From: Hyperoodon ampullatus
Lineage: Eukaryota; Chordata; Mammalia; Artiodactyla; Ziphiidae
NCBI GenBank assembly: GCA_949752795.1
Contig: CATKHW010000422.1
Span: forward strand, 992,001 to 1,056,000
DNA length: 64,000 bases
Direction: 5' to 3'
Part shown: in pieces, positions 50,400 to 62,560 of the stretch
Layout: every line of letters starts with the position of its first letter
Numbering within the stretch: the stretch's first letter is position 1
Made by a program: the position numbers and the translations under genes
Notes under the pieces: model-generated
Seen by the model: the letters and a program-made list of their open reading frames with translations, nothing else
Told to the model about the DNA's origin: nothing
The model's database searches: none

Positions 50400-52134
50400 C
50401 ACTATAAAAAGGAATTTCAAAAACAAAACACAGAAACTGGGAAATTCTTTACAATTCCTTCAGGGTCTCTGATGAAACCTGTAATGACCCTATCTACAAT
50501 GACAGCTGGATGTGGCATAAGGAGGGACACTTGGGACTGAGAGGATTGGTGAGATTGGGTGAGCAAATGCAGACACTTTAAAACACAAATACCTGGCACC
50601 CATTCCATGGGTCCCAACTCTCCAGGTTGAAGGGAATATTACTACAGCTATAACATGTACGGGAAACCTAGAGAACGGACACACTGTGAATACGAAAGGT
50701 TTCTAAAACTCAACGAATAGTCCCTCTCCTGGCGCTCCGGTTTGACTTTCCATCTGCTTTACTATCAACCTCCGAACTTGGAGAGACAGCCCCTTTAACC
50801 TCCTGGTTCGCACAGGTTGCCAATTTGGCAGAGGATGAAAGGGAAGAGGGAGAACCAATGAGAGAGTAGCTGTTAGGCATTTGGACGGGAACATATCACT
50901 GTAATTTCCCGGCAGGAAGAAGAATTAACCAAAGTCTCAGCCACCCACCGGAACCAGCATAGGTCCTGAACAAACATTTTGGACTTGCGGTCAGCTCACC
51001 AGAAACGAGTTGAAAAATGGAGCTCAGGGGCACAGCAATTCACAAACTGGCTGAGTAATAAAGGACAACTATCGTCCAAAAATCTGTTGAGGGAAGGCAA
51101 CGAGGCGGACTTGAAAGCGAGGCAGAATAGCAGGAAACAGATTTCAAGAGGTACGTTGGAATCGCCTTTAAAGCACAGGAAGAGGGGCACAACTTCGACA
51201 ATGATGCACTTGGCCAAAAAGTGCATATGTGTTTTCTCCTGAATATATTCAGGAGACAACGCATACGCCCTTTTTGGCCAAGCAAGCAAGCGAGCAATGT
51301 AAATCCGCACTACAAAGAAGTATCACTTCCCACCGGTCAAAAGGGACATCCACAAAATGTGTAAAAACCAGAAAGGCAAGACAGGCCCTGGAGAACAGGG
51401 AGCCTTGTTATGCTGATGGGCGGGATGTAAATTGCCAACTGCCTCTCTTCAGGAGTACATTGTGTTCCCTGAAACAAGTAAAGAACAGAGCTACAGAGCC
51501 AAGGGCACTTCCAGTCTAGGGAATATTCCTTGGGAAAACTGAAAATCAATAAGACAGAGCCACCCCAAAATTTAGGGCTGCACTGCTTACAAGGACCTCA
51601 ACTTGGGTACACCTTAAATATCCCAGGAAATATAAAAATGGTTCAAAAAATTGTGGTACTTACGTACGACGGAATATCCCTCATCCATGAAATCAATGTC
51701 ATAAGACCAGTAGCAGCAAAATGGGTGGATTCAGGTACGATGATTCTAAGTGAAATAAGTCACACAGAAAAAGAAACTTATAAGATATCACTTATGAAGA
51801 TCCTGTAAACATGGCTACACTTGAACTGAGTTAGGAAAGAGAACAGTGTCTCACATTTAGAAAACACTCTTATGCCTGCTTAAGGGGGAAGGAGAGGTGG
51901 GGTGATGCATAAAACCAGAGTTTGCTATAAGCACAGGTACCGTTCCAAAAACCAACTATGGAATAGACAAGACCTACACCTTCCTCAGTGAAAGGGACTC
52001 AAAACCCCATATTTCCCGCAGAGGAATATATCTGACTAGTAAGAATCTTAAAACCTATGTATTGATATGTCTCCGTAAGGGAATCAAGTGTGTCTACACT
52101 GGCATAAACATGGCAGCGAGAATCAGCTCAAACC
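50400..52134 (+). repeat. Satellite monomer 30 (duplicated copy 2)
   Basis: This 1,735-bp monomer is the twin of the preceding one, with G instead of T at 50950. From 51925 it departs from the twin pattern (gtttgctat). Confidence 0.96.
51209..51282. repeat. Palindrome of monomer 30, four mismatches
   Basis: It is identical to the palindrome of monomer 29. Confidence 0.95.
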
Positions 52135-53872
52135 CACTATAAAAAGGAATTTCAAAAACGAAACAAAAAAACTGGGAAATTCTTTACAATTCCTTCAGGG
52201 TCTCTGATGAAACCTGGAATGACCCTATCTACAATGACAGCTGGATGTGGCAAAAGAGGGACACTTGGGACTGAGACGATTGGTGAGATTGGGTGAGCAA
52301 ATGCAGACCCTTTAAAGCACAAATGGCTGACACCCATTCCATGGGTCCCAACTCTCCAGGTTGAAGGGAATATTACTACAGCTATAACATGTACGGGAAA
52401 CCTAGAGAACGGACCCACTGTGAATACGAAAGGTTTCTAAAACTCAACGAATAGTCCCTCTCCTGGTGCTCCGGTTTGACTTTCCATCTGCTTTACTATC
52501 AACCTCCCAACTTGGAGAGACTGCCCCTTTAACCTCCTGGTTCGCACAGGTTGCCAATTTGGCAGAGGATGAAAGGGAAGAGTTAGAACCAATGAGAGAG
52601 TAGCTGTTAGGCATTTGGACGGGCACATATCACTGTAATTTCCCGGCAGGAAGAAGAATTAACCAAAGTCTCAGCCACCCACCGGGAACCAGTATAGGTC
52701 CTGAACCAAAATTTTGGACTTGCGGTCACCTCACCAAAAACGAGTTGAAAAATGGAGCTCAGGGGCACAGCAATGCACAAACTGGCTGAGTAATAAAGGA
52801 CAGCTATCGTCCAAAAATCTCTTGAGGGAAGGCAACGAGGCGGACTTGAAAGCGAGGCAGAATAGCAGGAAACAGATTTCAAGAGGTACGTTGGAATCGC
52901 CTTTAAAGCACAGGAAGAGGGGCACATCTTCGACAATGATGCACTTGGCCAAAAAGGGCGTATGCGTTTTCTCCTGAATATATTCAGGAGAAAACGCATA
53001 CGCCCTTTTTGGCCAAGCAAGCAAGCGGGCAATGCAAATCTGCACTACAAAGAAGTATCACTTCCCACCGGTCAAAAGGGACATCCACAAAATGTGTAAA
53101 AACCAGAAAGGCAAGACAGGCCCTGGAGAACAGGGAGCCTTGTTATGCTGATGGGCGGGATGTAAATTGCCAACTGCCTCTCTGGAGGAGTGCATTGTGT
53201 TCCCTAAAACAAGTAAAGAACAGAGCTACAGAGCCAAGGGCACTTCCAGTATAGGGAATATACCTTGGGAAAACTGAAAATCAATAAGACAGATCCACCC
53301 CAAAATATAGGGCAGCACTGCTTACAAAGACCTCAACTTGGGTACACCTTAAATATCACAGGAAATATAAAAATGGTTCAAAAAATTGGGGTACTTACGT
53401 ACGATGGAATATCCCTCAGCCATGAAATCAATGTCATAAGACCAGTAGCAGCAAAATGGGTGGATTCAGGTATGATGATTCTAAGTGAAATAAGTCAAAG
53501 AGAAAAAGAAACATATCATAAGATATCACTTATGAAGATCCTGTAAACATGGCTACACTTGAACTGAGTTAGGAAAGAGAACAGTGTCTCACATTTAGAA
53601 AACACTCTTATGCCTGCTTAAGGGGGAAGGAGAGGTGGGGTGATGCATAAAACCAGAGTTTGATATAAGCACAGGTACCGTTCCAAAAACCAACTATGTA
53701 ATAGACAAGACCTACACATTCCTCAGTGAAAGGGACTCAAAACCCCATATTTCCCGCAGTGGAATATATCTGACTAGTAAGAATCTTAAAACCTATGGCT
53801 TGATATATCTCCGTAAGGGAATCAAGTGTGTCTAGACTGGCATAAACATGGCAGCGAGAATCAGCTCAAACC
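52135..53872 (+). repeat. Satellite monomer 31
   Basis: This 1,738-bp monomer has a one-base loss in tggcaaaagaggg. It shares gagactgcccc and gaagagttagaacc with monomer 32. It is the first of the right-hand copies with gtgcattg, an old-type state. Confidence 0.95.
52944..53017. repeat. Perfect 74-bp palindrome of monomer 31
   Basis: Both arms are consensus and fully complementary. Confidence 0.96.
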
Positions 53873-55607
53873 CACTATAAAAATGAATTTCAAAAACAAA
53901 ACAAAAAAACTGGGAAATTCTTTACAATTCCTTCAGGGTCTCTGATGAAACCTGGAATGACCCTATCTACAATGACAGCTGGATGTGGCATAAGGAGGGA
54001 CACTTGGGACTGAGACGATTGGTGAGATTGGGTGAGCAAATGCAGACCCTTTAAAGCACAAATGCCTGGCACCCATTCCATGGGTCCCAACTCTCCAGGT
54101 TGAAGGGAATATTACTACAGCTATAACATGTACGGGAAACCTAGAGAACGGACACACTGTGAATACGAAAGGTTTCTAAAACTCTACGAATAGTCCCTCT
54201 CCTGGTGCTCCGGTTTGACTTTCCATCTGCTTTACTATCAACCTCCCAACTTGGAGAGACTGCCCCTTTAACCTCCTGGTTCGCACAGGTTGCCAATTTG
54301 GCAGAGGATGAAAGGGAAGAGTTAGAACCAATGAGAGAGTAGCTGTTAGGCATTTGGACGGGCACATATCACTGTAATTTCCCGGCAGGAAGAAGAATTA
54401 ACCAAAGTCTCAAAGCCTCCGGGAACTAGTATAGGTCCTGAACCAAAATTTTGGACTTGCGGTCCGCTCACCAAAAACGAGTTGAAACATGGAGCTCAGG
54501 GGCACAGCAATTCACAAACTGCCGAGTAATAAAGGACAACTATCGTCCAAAAATCTGTTGAGGGAAGGCAGCGAGGCAGACTTGAAAGCGAGGCAGAATA
54601 GCCGGAAACAGATTTCAAGAGGTACGTTGGAATCTCCTTTAAAGAAAAGGAAGAGGGGCACAACTTCGACAATGATGCACTTGGCCAAAAAGGGCGTATG
54701 CGTTTTCTCCTGAATATATTCAGGAGAAAACGCATACGCCCTTTTTGGCCAAGCAAGCAAGCAGGCAATGCAAATCTGCACTACAAAGAAGTATCACTTC
54801 CCAGCGGTCAAAAGGGACATCCACAAAATGTGTAAAAACCAGAAAGGCAAGACAGGCCCTGGAGAACAGGGAGCCTTGTTATGCTGATGGGCGGGATGTA
54901 AATTGCCAACTGCCTCTCTGGAGGAGTGCATTGTGTTCCCTAAAACAAGTAAAGAACAGAGCTACAGAGCCAAGGGCACTTCCAGTCTAGGGAATATTCC
55001 TTGGGAAAACTGAAAATCAATAAGACAGAGCCACCCCAAAATATAGGGCAGCACTGCTTACAAAGACCTCAACTTGGGTACACCTTAAATATCCCAGGAA
55101 ATATAAAAATGGTTCAAAAAAGTGGGATACTTACGTACGATGGAATATCCCTCAGCCATGAAATCAATGTCATAAGACCAGTAGCAGCAAAATGGGTGGA
55201 TTCAGGTACGATGATTCTAAGTGAAATAAGTCACACAGAAAAAGAAACTTATCATAAGATATCAATTACGAAGATACTGTAAACATGGCTACACTTGAAC
55301 TGAGTTAGGAAAGAGAACAGTGTCTCACAATTAGAAAACACTCTTATGCCTGCTTAAGGGGGAAGGAGAGGTGGGGTGATGCATAAAACCAGAGTTTGAT
55401 ATAAGCACAGGTACCGTTCCAAAAACCAACTATGGAATAGACAAGACCTACACCTTCCTCAGTGAAAGGGACTCAACACCCCATATTTCCCGCAGAGGAA
55501 TATATCTGACTAGTAAGAATCTAAAAACCTATGGATTGATATGTCTCCGTAGGGAATCAAGTGTGTCTAGACTGGCATAAACATGGCAGCGAGAATCAGC
55601 TCAAACC
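53873..55607 (+). repeat. Satellite monomer 32
   Basis: This 1,735-bp monomer has several small losses, for example aactgccgag and gtctcaaagcctcc. It also has cacaattag and ctccgtaggg at its 3' end, both shared with monomer 34. Confidence 0.95.
54680..54753. repeat. Perfect 74-bp palindrome of monomer 32
   Basis: Both arms are consensus, although the flanks of this monomer carry several indels. Confidence 0.96.
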
Positions 55608-57346
55608 CACTATAAAAAGGAATTTCAAAAACAAAACAAAAAAACTGGGAAATTCTTTACAATTCCTTCAGGCTCTCTGATGAAACCTGGAATGACCCTC
55701 TTTACAACGACAGCTGGATGTGGCAAAAGGATGGAAACCTGGGAATGAAAGGATTGGTGAGATTGGGTGAGCAAATGCAGACCCTTTAAAGCAATAATGC
55801 ATGGCACCCTTTCCATGGGTCCCAACTCTCCAGGTTGAAGGGAATATTACTACAGTTATAACATGTACCGGAAACCTAGAGAACGGACACACTGTGAATA
55901 CGAAAGCTTTCTAAAACTCAACGAATAGTCCCTCTCCTGGTGCTCCGGTTTGAATTTCCATCTGCTTTCCTATCAACCTCCCAACTTGGAGAGACAGCCC
56001 CTTTAACCTCCTGGTTCACACAGGTTGCCAATTTGGCAGAGGATGAAAGGGAAGAGGGAGAACCAATGAGAGAGTAGCTGTTAGGCATTTGGACAGGCAC
56101 ATAGCACTGTAATTTCCTGGCAGGAAGAAGAATTAACCAAAGTCTCAGCCCCCCACCGGGAACCAGTATAGTTCCTGAACCAAAATTTTGGACTTGCGGT
56201 CAGCTCACCAAAAACGAGTTGAAAAATGGAGCTCAGGGGCACAGCAATTCACAAACTGGCCGAGTAATAAAGGACAACTATCGTCCAAAAATCTGTTGAG
56301 GGAAGGCAACGAGGCGGACTTGAAAGCGAGGCAGAATAGCAGGAAACTGATTTCAAGAGGTACGTTGGAATCGCCTTTAAAGCACAGGAAGAGGGGCACA
56401 ACTTCGACAATGATGCACTTGGCCAAAAACGGCGTATGCGTTTTCTCCTGAATATATTCAGGAGAAAACGCATACGCCCTTTTTGGCCAAGCAAGCAAGC
56501 GGGCAATGCAAATCTGCACTACAAAGAAGTATCACTTCCCACCGGTCAAAAGGGACATCCACAAAATGTGTAAAAACCAGAAAGGCAAGACAGGCCCTGG
56601 AGAACAGGGAGCCTTGTTATGCTGATGGGCGGGATGTAAATTGCCAACTGCCTCTCTGGAGGAGTGCATTGTGTTCCCTAAAACAAGTAAAGAACAGAGC
56701 TACAGAGCCAAGGGCACTTCCAGTATAGGGAATATACCTTGGGAAAACTGAAAATCAATAAGACAGAGCCACCCCAAAATATAGGGCAGCACTGCTTACA
56801 AAGACCTCAACTTGGGTACACCTTAAATATCCCAGGAAATATAAAAATGGTTCAAAAAATTGGGGTACTTACGTACGATGGAATATCCCTCAGCCATGAA
56901 ATCAATGTCATAAGACCAGTAGCAGCAAAATGGGTGGATTCACATACGATGATTCTAAGTGAAATAAGTCACAGAGAAAAGGAAACTTATCATAAGATAT
57001 CACTTATGAAGATCCTGTAAACATGGCTACACTTGAACTGAGTTAGGAAAGAGAACAGTGTCTCACATTTAGAAAACACTCTTATGCCTGCTTAAGGGGG
57101 AAGGAGAGGTGGGGTGATGCATAAAACCAGAGTTTGATATAAGCACAGGTACCGTTCCAAAAACCAACTATGGAATAGACAAGACCTACACCTTCCTCAG
57201 TGAAAGGGACTCAACACCCCATATTTCCCGCAGAGGAATATATCTGACCAGTAAGAATCTTAAAACCTATGTATTGATATGTCTCCATAAGGGCATCAAG
57301 TGTGTCTAGACTAGCATAAACATGGCAGCGAGAATCAGCTCAAACC
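55608..57346 (+). repeat. Satellite monomer 33 (old-type states return)
   Basis: This 1,739-bp monomer is where acaacgacag, aatgcatggc and acagttataac reappear after being absent since monomer 3. It shares ggctctctgatg and cctttccatg with monomer 35. Confidence 0.95.
56418..56491. repeat. Palindrome of monomer 33, one mismatch
   Basis: The left arm has aaaaacggcg for aaaaagggcg. Confidence 0.95.
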
Positions 57347-59083
57347 CACTATAAAAAGGAATTTCAAAAACAAAACAAAAAAACTGGGAAATTCTTTACA
57401 ATTCCTTCAGGGAATCTGATGAAACCTGGAATGACCCTATTTACAACGACAGCTGGATGTGGCATAAGGATGGAAACTTGGGACTGAGAGGATTGGTGAG
57501 ATTGGGTGAGCAAATGCAGACCCTTTAAAGCAATAATGCATGGCACCCATTCCATGGGTCCCAACTCTCCAGGTTGAAGGGAATATTACTACAGTTATAA
57601 CATGTACCGGAAACCTAGAGAACGGACACACTGTGAATACGAAAGGTTTCTAAAAGTCAGCGAATAGTCCCTCTCCTGGTGCTCCGGTTTGAATTTCCAT
57701 CTGCTTTCCTATCAACCTCCCAACTTGGAGAGACAGCCCCTTTAACCTCCTGGTTCACACAGGTTGCCAATTTGGCAGAGGATGAAAGGGAAGAGGGAGA
57801 ACCAATGAGAGAGTAGCTGTTAGGCATTTGGACGGGCACATAGCACTGTAATTTCCCGGCAGGAAGAAGAATTAACCAAAGTCTCAGCCCCCCACCGGGA
57901 ACCAGTATAGGTCCTGAACCAAAATTTTGGACTTGCGCTCAGCTCACCAAAAACGAGTTGAAAAATGGAGCTCAGGGGCACAGCAATTCACAAACTGGCC
58001 GAGTAATAAAGGAAAACTATCGTCCAAAAATCTGTTGAGGGAAGGCAACGAGGCGGACTTGAAAGCGAGGCAGAATAGCAGGAAACAGATTTCAAGAGGT
58101 ACGTTGGAATCGCCTTTAAAGCACAGGAAGAGGGGCACAACTTCGACAATGATGCACTTGGCCAAAAAGGGCGTATGCGTTTTCTCCTGAATATATTCAG
58201 GAGAAAACGCATACGCCCTTTTTGGCCAAGCAATGAAGCGGGAAATGCAAATCTGCACTACAAAGAAGTATCACATCCCACCGGTCAAAAGGGACATCCA
58301 CAAAATGTGTAAAAACCAGAAAGGCAAGACAGGCCCTGGAGAACAGGGAGACTTGTTATGCTGATGGGCGGGATGTAAATTGCCAACTGCCTCTCTGGAG
58401 GAGTGCATTGTGTTCCCTAAAACAAGTAAAGAACAGAGCTACAGAGCCAAGGGCCTTCCAGTATAGGGAATATTCCATGGGAAAACTGAAAATCAATAAG
58501 ACAGAGCCACCCCAAAATTTAGGGCTGCACTGCTTACAAGGACCTCAACTTGGGTACACCTTAAATATCCCAGGAAATATAAAAATGGTTCAAAAAATTG
58601 GGGTACTTACGTACGATGGAATATCCCTCAGCCATGAAATCAATGTCATAAGACCAGTAGCAGCAAAATGGGTGGATTCAGGTACGATGATTCTAAGTGA
58701 AATAAGTCACACAGAAAAAGAAACTTATCATAAGATATCACTTACGAAGATCCTGTAAACATGGCTACACTTGAACTGAGTTAGGAAAGAGAACAGTGTC
58801 TCACAATTAGAAAACACTCTTATGCCTGCTTAAGGGGGAAGGAGAGGTGGGGTGATGCATAAAACCAGAGTTTGATATAAGCACAGGTACCGTTCCAAAA
58901 ACCAACTATGGAATAGACAAGACCTACACCTTCCTCAGTGAAAGGGACTCAAAACCCCATATTTCCCGCAGAGGAATATATCTGACTAGTAAGAATCTAA
59001 AAACCTATGGATTGATATGTCTCCGTAGGGAATCAAGTGTGTCTAGACTGGCATAAACATGGCAGCGAGAATCAGCTCAAACC
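57347..59083 (+). repeat. Satellite monomer 34
   Basis: This 1,737-bp old-type monomer loses one base in agggccttcc and has tattccatgg instead of tataccttgg. This joins two short frames into one accidental 116-codon open frame (58408-58758). No other copy has it, so I do not call it a gene. Confidence 0.95.
58157..58230. repeat. Perfect 74-bp palindrome of monomer 34
   Basis: Both arms are consensus. The flank just outside (caatgaagcggg) is changed. Confidence 0.96.
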
Positions 59084-60822
59084 CACTATAAAAAGGAATT
59101 TCAAAAACAAAACAAAAAAACTGGGAAATTCTTTACAATTCCTTCAGGCTCTCTGATGAAACCTGGAATGACCATCTTTACAACGACAGCTGGATATGGC
59201 AAAAGGCTGGAAACTTGGGACTGAGAGGATTGGTGAGATTCGGTGAGCAAATGCAGACCCTTTAAAGCAATAATGCATGGCACCCTTTCCATGGGTCCCA
59301 ACTCTCCAGGTTGAAGGGAATATTACTACAGTTATAACATGTACCGGAAACCTAGAGAACGGACACACTGTTAATACGAAAGGTTTCTAAAACTCAACGA
59401 ATAGTCCCTCTCCTGGTGCTCCGGTTTGATTTTCCATCTGCTTTACTATCATCCTCCCAACTTGGAGAGACAGCCCCTTTAACCTCCTGGTTCGCACAGG
59501 TTTCCAATTTGGCAGAGGATGAAAGGGAAGAGTTAGAACCAATGAGAGAGTAGCTGTTAGGCACTTGGACGGGCACATATAACTGTAATTTCCCGGCAGG
59601 AAGAAGAATTAACCAAAGTCTCAGCCACCCACCGGGAACCAGTATAGGTCCTGAACCAAAATTTTGGACTTGCGGTCAGCTCACCAAAAATGAGTTGAAA
59701 AATGGAGCTCAGGGGCACAGCAATTCACAAACTGGCCGAGTAATAATGGACAACTATCATCCAAAAATCTGTTGAGGGAAGGCAACGAGGCGGACTTGAA
59801 AGCGAGGCAGAATAGCAGGAAACAGATTTCAAGAGGTACGTTGGAATCGCCTTTAAAGCACAGGAAGAGGGGCACAACTTCGACAATGATGCACTTGACC
59901 AAAAAGGGCGTATGCGTTTTCTCCTGAATATATTCAGGAGAAAACGCATACACCCTTTTTGGCCAAGCAAGCAAGCGGGCAATGCAAATCTGCACTACAA
60001 AGAAGTATCACTTCCCACCGGTCAAAAGGGACATCCACAAAATGTGTAAAAACCAGAAAGGCAAGACAGGCCCTGGAGAACAAGGAGCATTGTTATGCTG
60101 ATGGGCGGGATGTAAATTGCCAACTGCCTCTCTGGAGGAGTGCATTGTGTTCCCTAAAACAAGTAAACAACAGAGCTACAGAGCCAAGGGCGCTTCCAGT
60201 CTAGGGAATATTCCTTGGGAAAACTAAAAATCAGTAAGACAGAGCCACCCCAATATTTAGGGCTGCACTGCTTACAAGGACCTCAACTTGGGTACACCTT
60301 AAATATCTCAGGAAATATAAAAATGGTTCAAAAAATTGTGGTACTTACGTACGATGGAATATCCCTCAGCCATGAAATCAATGTCATAAGACCAGTAGCA
60401 GCAAAATGGGTAGATTCAGGTACGATGATTCTAAGTGAAATAAGTCACAGAGAAAAAGAAACTTATCATAAGATATCACTTATGAAGATCCTGTAAACAT
60501 GGCTACTCTTGAACTGAGTTAGGAAAGAGAACAGTGTCTCACATTTAGAAAACACTCTTATGCCTGCTTAAGGGGGAAGGAGAGGTGGGGTGATGCATAA
60601 AACCAGAGTTTGATATAAGCACAGGTACCGTTCCAAAAACCAACTATGGAATAGACAAGACCTACACCTTCCTCAGTGAAAAGGACTCAAAACCCCATAT
60701 TTCCCGCAGAGGAATATATCTGACTAGTAAGAATCTTAAAACCTATGTATTGATATGTCTCCATAAGGGAATCAAGTGTGTGTAGACTGGCATAAACATG
60801 GCAGCGAGAATCAGCTCAAACC
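59084..60822 (+). repeat. Satellite monomer 35
   Basis: This 1,739-bp old-type monomer has aaaaggctgg. Its start repeats that of monomer 33 at a distance of 3,476 bp. It shares gaagagttagaacc with monomers 31 and 32. Confidence 0.95.
59894..59967. repeat. Palindrome of monomer 35, two mismatches
   Basis: The left arm has cttgacc for cttggcc. The right arm has A at 59952 (catacaccc), opposite C at 59909. Confidence 0.95.
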
Positions 60823-62560
60823 CACTATAAAAAGGAATTTCAAAAACAAAACAAAAAATCTGGGAAATTCTTTACAATTCCTTCAGGGTCTCTGATGAAA
60901 CCTGGAATGACCCTATTTACAATGACAGCTGCATGTGGCAAAAGGCTGGAAAGTTGGGACTGAGAGGATTGGTGAGATTGGGTGAGCAATTGCAGACCCT
61001 TTAAAGCAATAATGCATGGCACCCTTTCCATGGGTCCCAACTCTCCAGGTTGAAGGGAATATTACTACAGTTATAACATGTACCGGAATCCTAGAGAACG
61101 GACACACTGTGAATACGAAAGGTTTCTAAAACTCAACGAATAGTCCCTCTCCTGGTGCTCCGGTTTGACTTTCCATCTGCTTTACTATCAACCTCCCAAC
61201 TTGGAGAGACAGCCCCTTAAACCTCCTGTTTCACACAGATTTCCAATTTGGCAGAGGATGAAAGGGAAGAGGGAGAACCAATGAGAGAGTAGCTGTTAGG
61301 CATTTGGACGGGCACATATCACTGTAATTTCCAAAAAGGAAGAAGAATTAACCAAAGTCTCAGCCACCCACCGGGAACCAGTATAGGTCCTGAACCAAAA
61401 TTTTGGACTTCCGGTCAGCTCACCAAAAACGAGTTGAAACATGGAGCTCAGGGGCACAGCAATTCACAAACTGGCCGAGTAATAAAGGACAACTATCGTC
61501 CAAAAATCTGTTGAGGGAAGGCAACGAGGCGGACTTGAAAGCGAGGCAGAATAGCAGGAAACAGATTTCAAGAGGTACGTTGGAATCGCCTTTAAAGCAC
61601 AGGAAGAGGGGCACAACTTCGACAATGATGCACTTGGCCAAAAAGGGTGTATGCGTTTTCTCCTGAATATATTCAGGAGAAAACGCATACACCCTTTTTG
61701 GCCAAGCAAGCAAGCGGGGAATGCAAATCTGCACTACAAAGAAGTATCACTTCCCACCGGTCAAAAGGGACATCCACAAAATGTGTAAAAACCAGAAAGG
61801 CAAGACAGGCCCTGGAGAACAGGGAGCCTTGTTATGCTGATGGGCGGGATGTAAATTGCCAACTGCCTCTCTGGAGGAGTGCATTGTGTTCCCTAAAACA
61901 AGTAAAAAACAGAGCTACAGAGCCAAGGGCACTTCCAGTCTAGGGATTATTCCTTGAGAAAACTGAAAATCAATAAGACAGAGCCACCCCAAAATTTAAG
62001 GCAGCACTGCTTACAAGGACCTCAACTTAGGTACACCTTAAATATCCCAGGAAATATAAAAATGGTTCAAAAAATTGTGGTACTTACGTACAATGGAATA
62101 TCCCTCAGGCATGAAATCAATGTCATAAGACCAGTAGCAGCAAAATGGGTGGATTCAGGTACGATGATTCTAAGTGAAATAAGTCACACAGAAAAAGAAA
62201 CTTATCATAAGATATCACTTATGAAGATCCTGTAAACATGGCTACACTTGAACTGAGTTACGAAAGAGAAGAATGTCTCACATTTAGAAAACACTCTTAT
62301 GCCTGCTTCAGGGGAAGGAGAGGTGGGGTGATGCATAACACCAGAGTTTGATATAAGCACAGGTACCGTTCCAAAAACCAACTATGGAATAGACAAGACC
62401 TATACCTTCCTCAGTGAAAGGGACTCAAAACCCCAGATTTCCCGCAGAGGAATATATCTGACTAGGAAGAATCTTAAAACCATTGTATTGATATGTCTCC
62501 GTAAGGGAATCAAGTGTGTCTAGACTGGCATAAACATGGCAGCGAAAATAAGCTCAAACC
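60823..62560 (+). repeat. Satellite monomer 36
   Basis: This 1,738-bp old-type monomer has private changes (aattgcagacc, tttccaaaaagg, cctgtttcac). Its palindrome has a compensated change in both arms. Confidence 0.95.
61633..61706. repeat. Perfect variant palindrome of monomer 36 (both arms changed)
   Basis: The left arm has T at 61648 (gggtgtatg) and the right arm has A at 61691 (catacaccc). These are paired positions. The neighbouring monomer 35 has only the right-arm change. Confidence 0.96.

Larger units (their letters stand above)
48311..51924 (+). repeat. Single-monomer tandem duplication, period 1,735 bp
   Basis: Positions 48311-50189 and 50046-51924 match at an offset of 1,735 bp. 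The only difference I found is 49215 T versus 50950 G. Both copies share rare variants: ttcccccag, tctggctag, a 3-bp deletion (aaacttataag), a left palindrome arm with three private changes, and cctctcttcagg. The left limit is the 3 bp (tca type) still present near 48308. The right limit is A at 50190 versus C at 51925. Confidence 0.92.

Noticed and set aside
58408..58758. A longer 116-codon open frame
   Set aside because: It arises in one monomer from a one-base deletion joining two short frames. No other copy has it.
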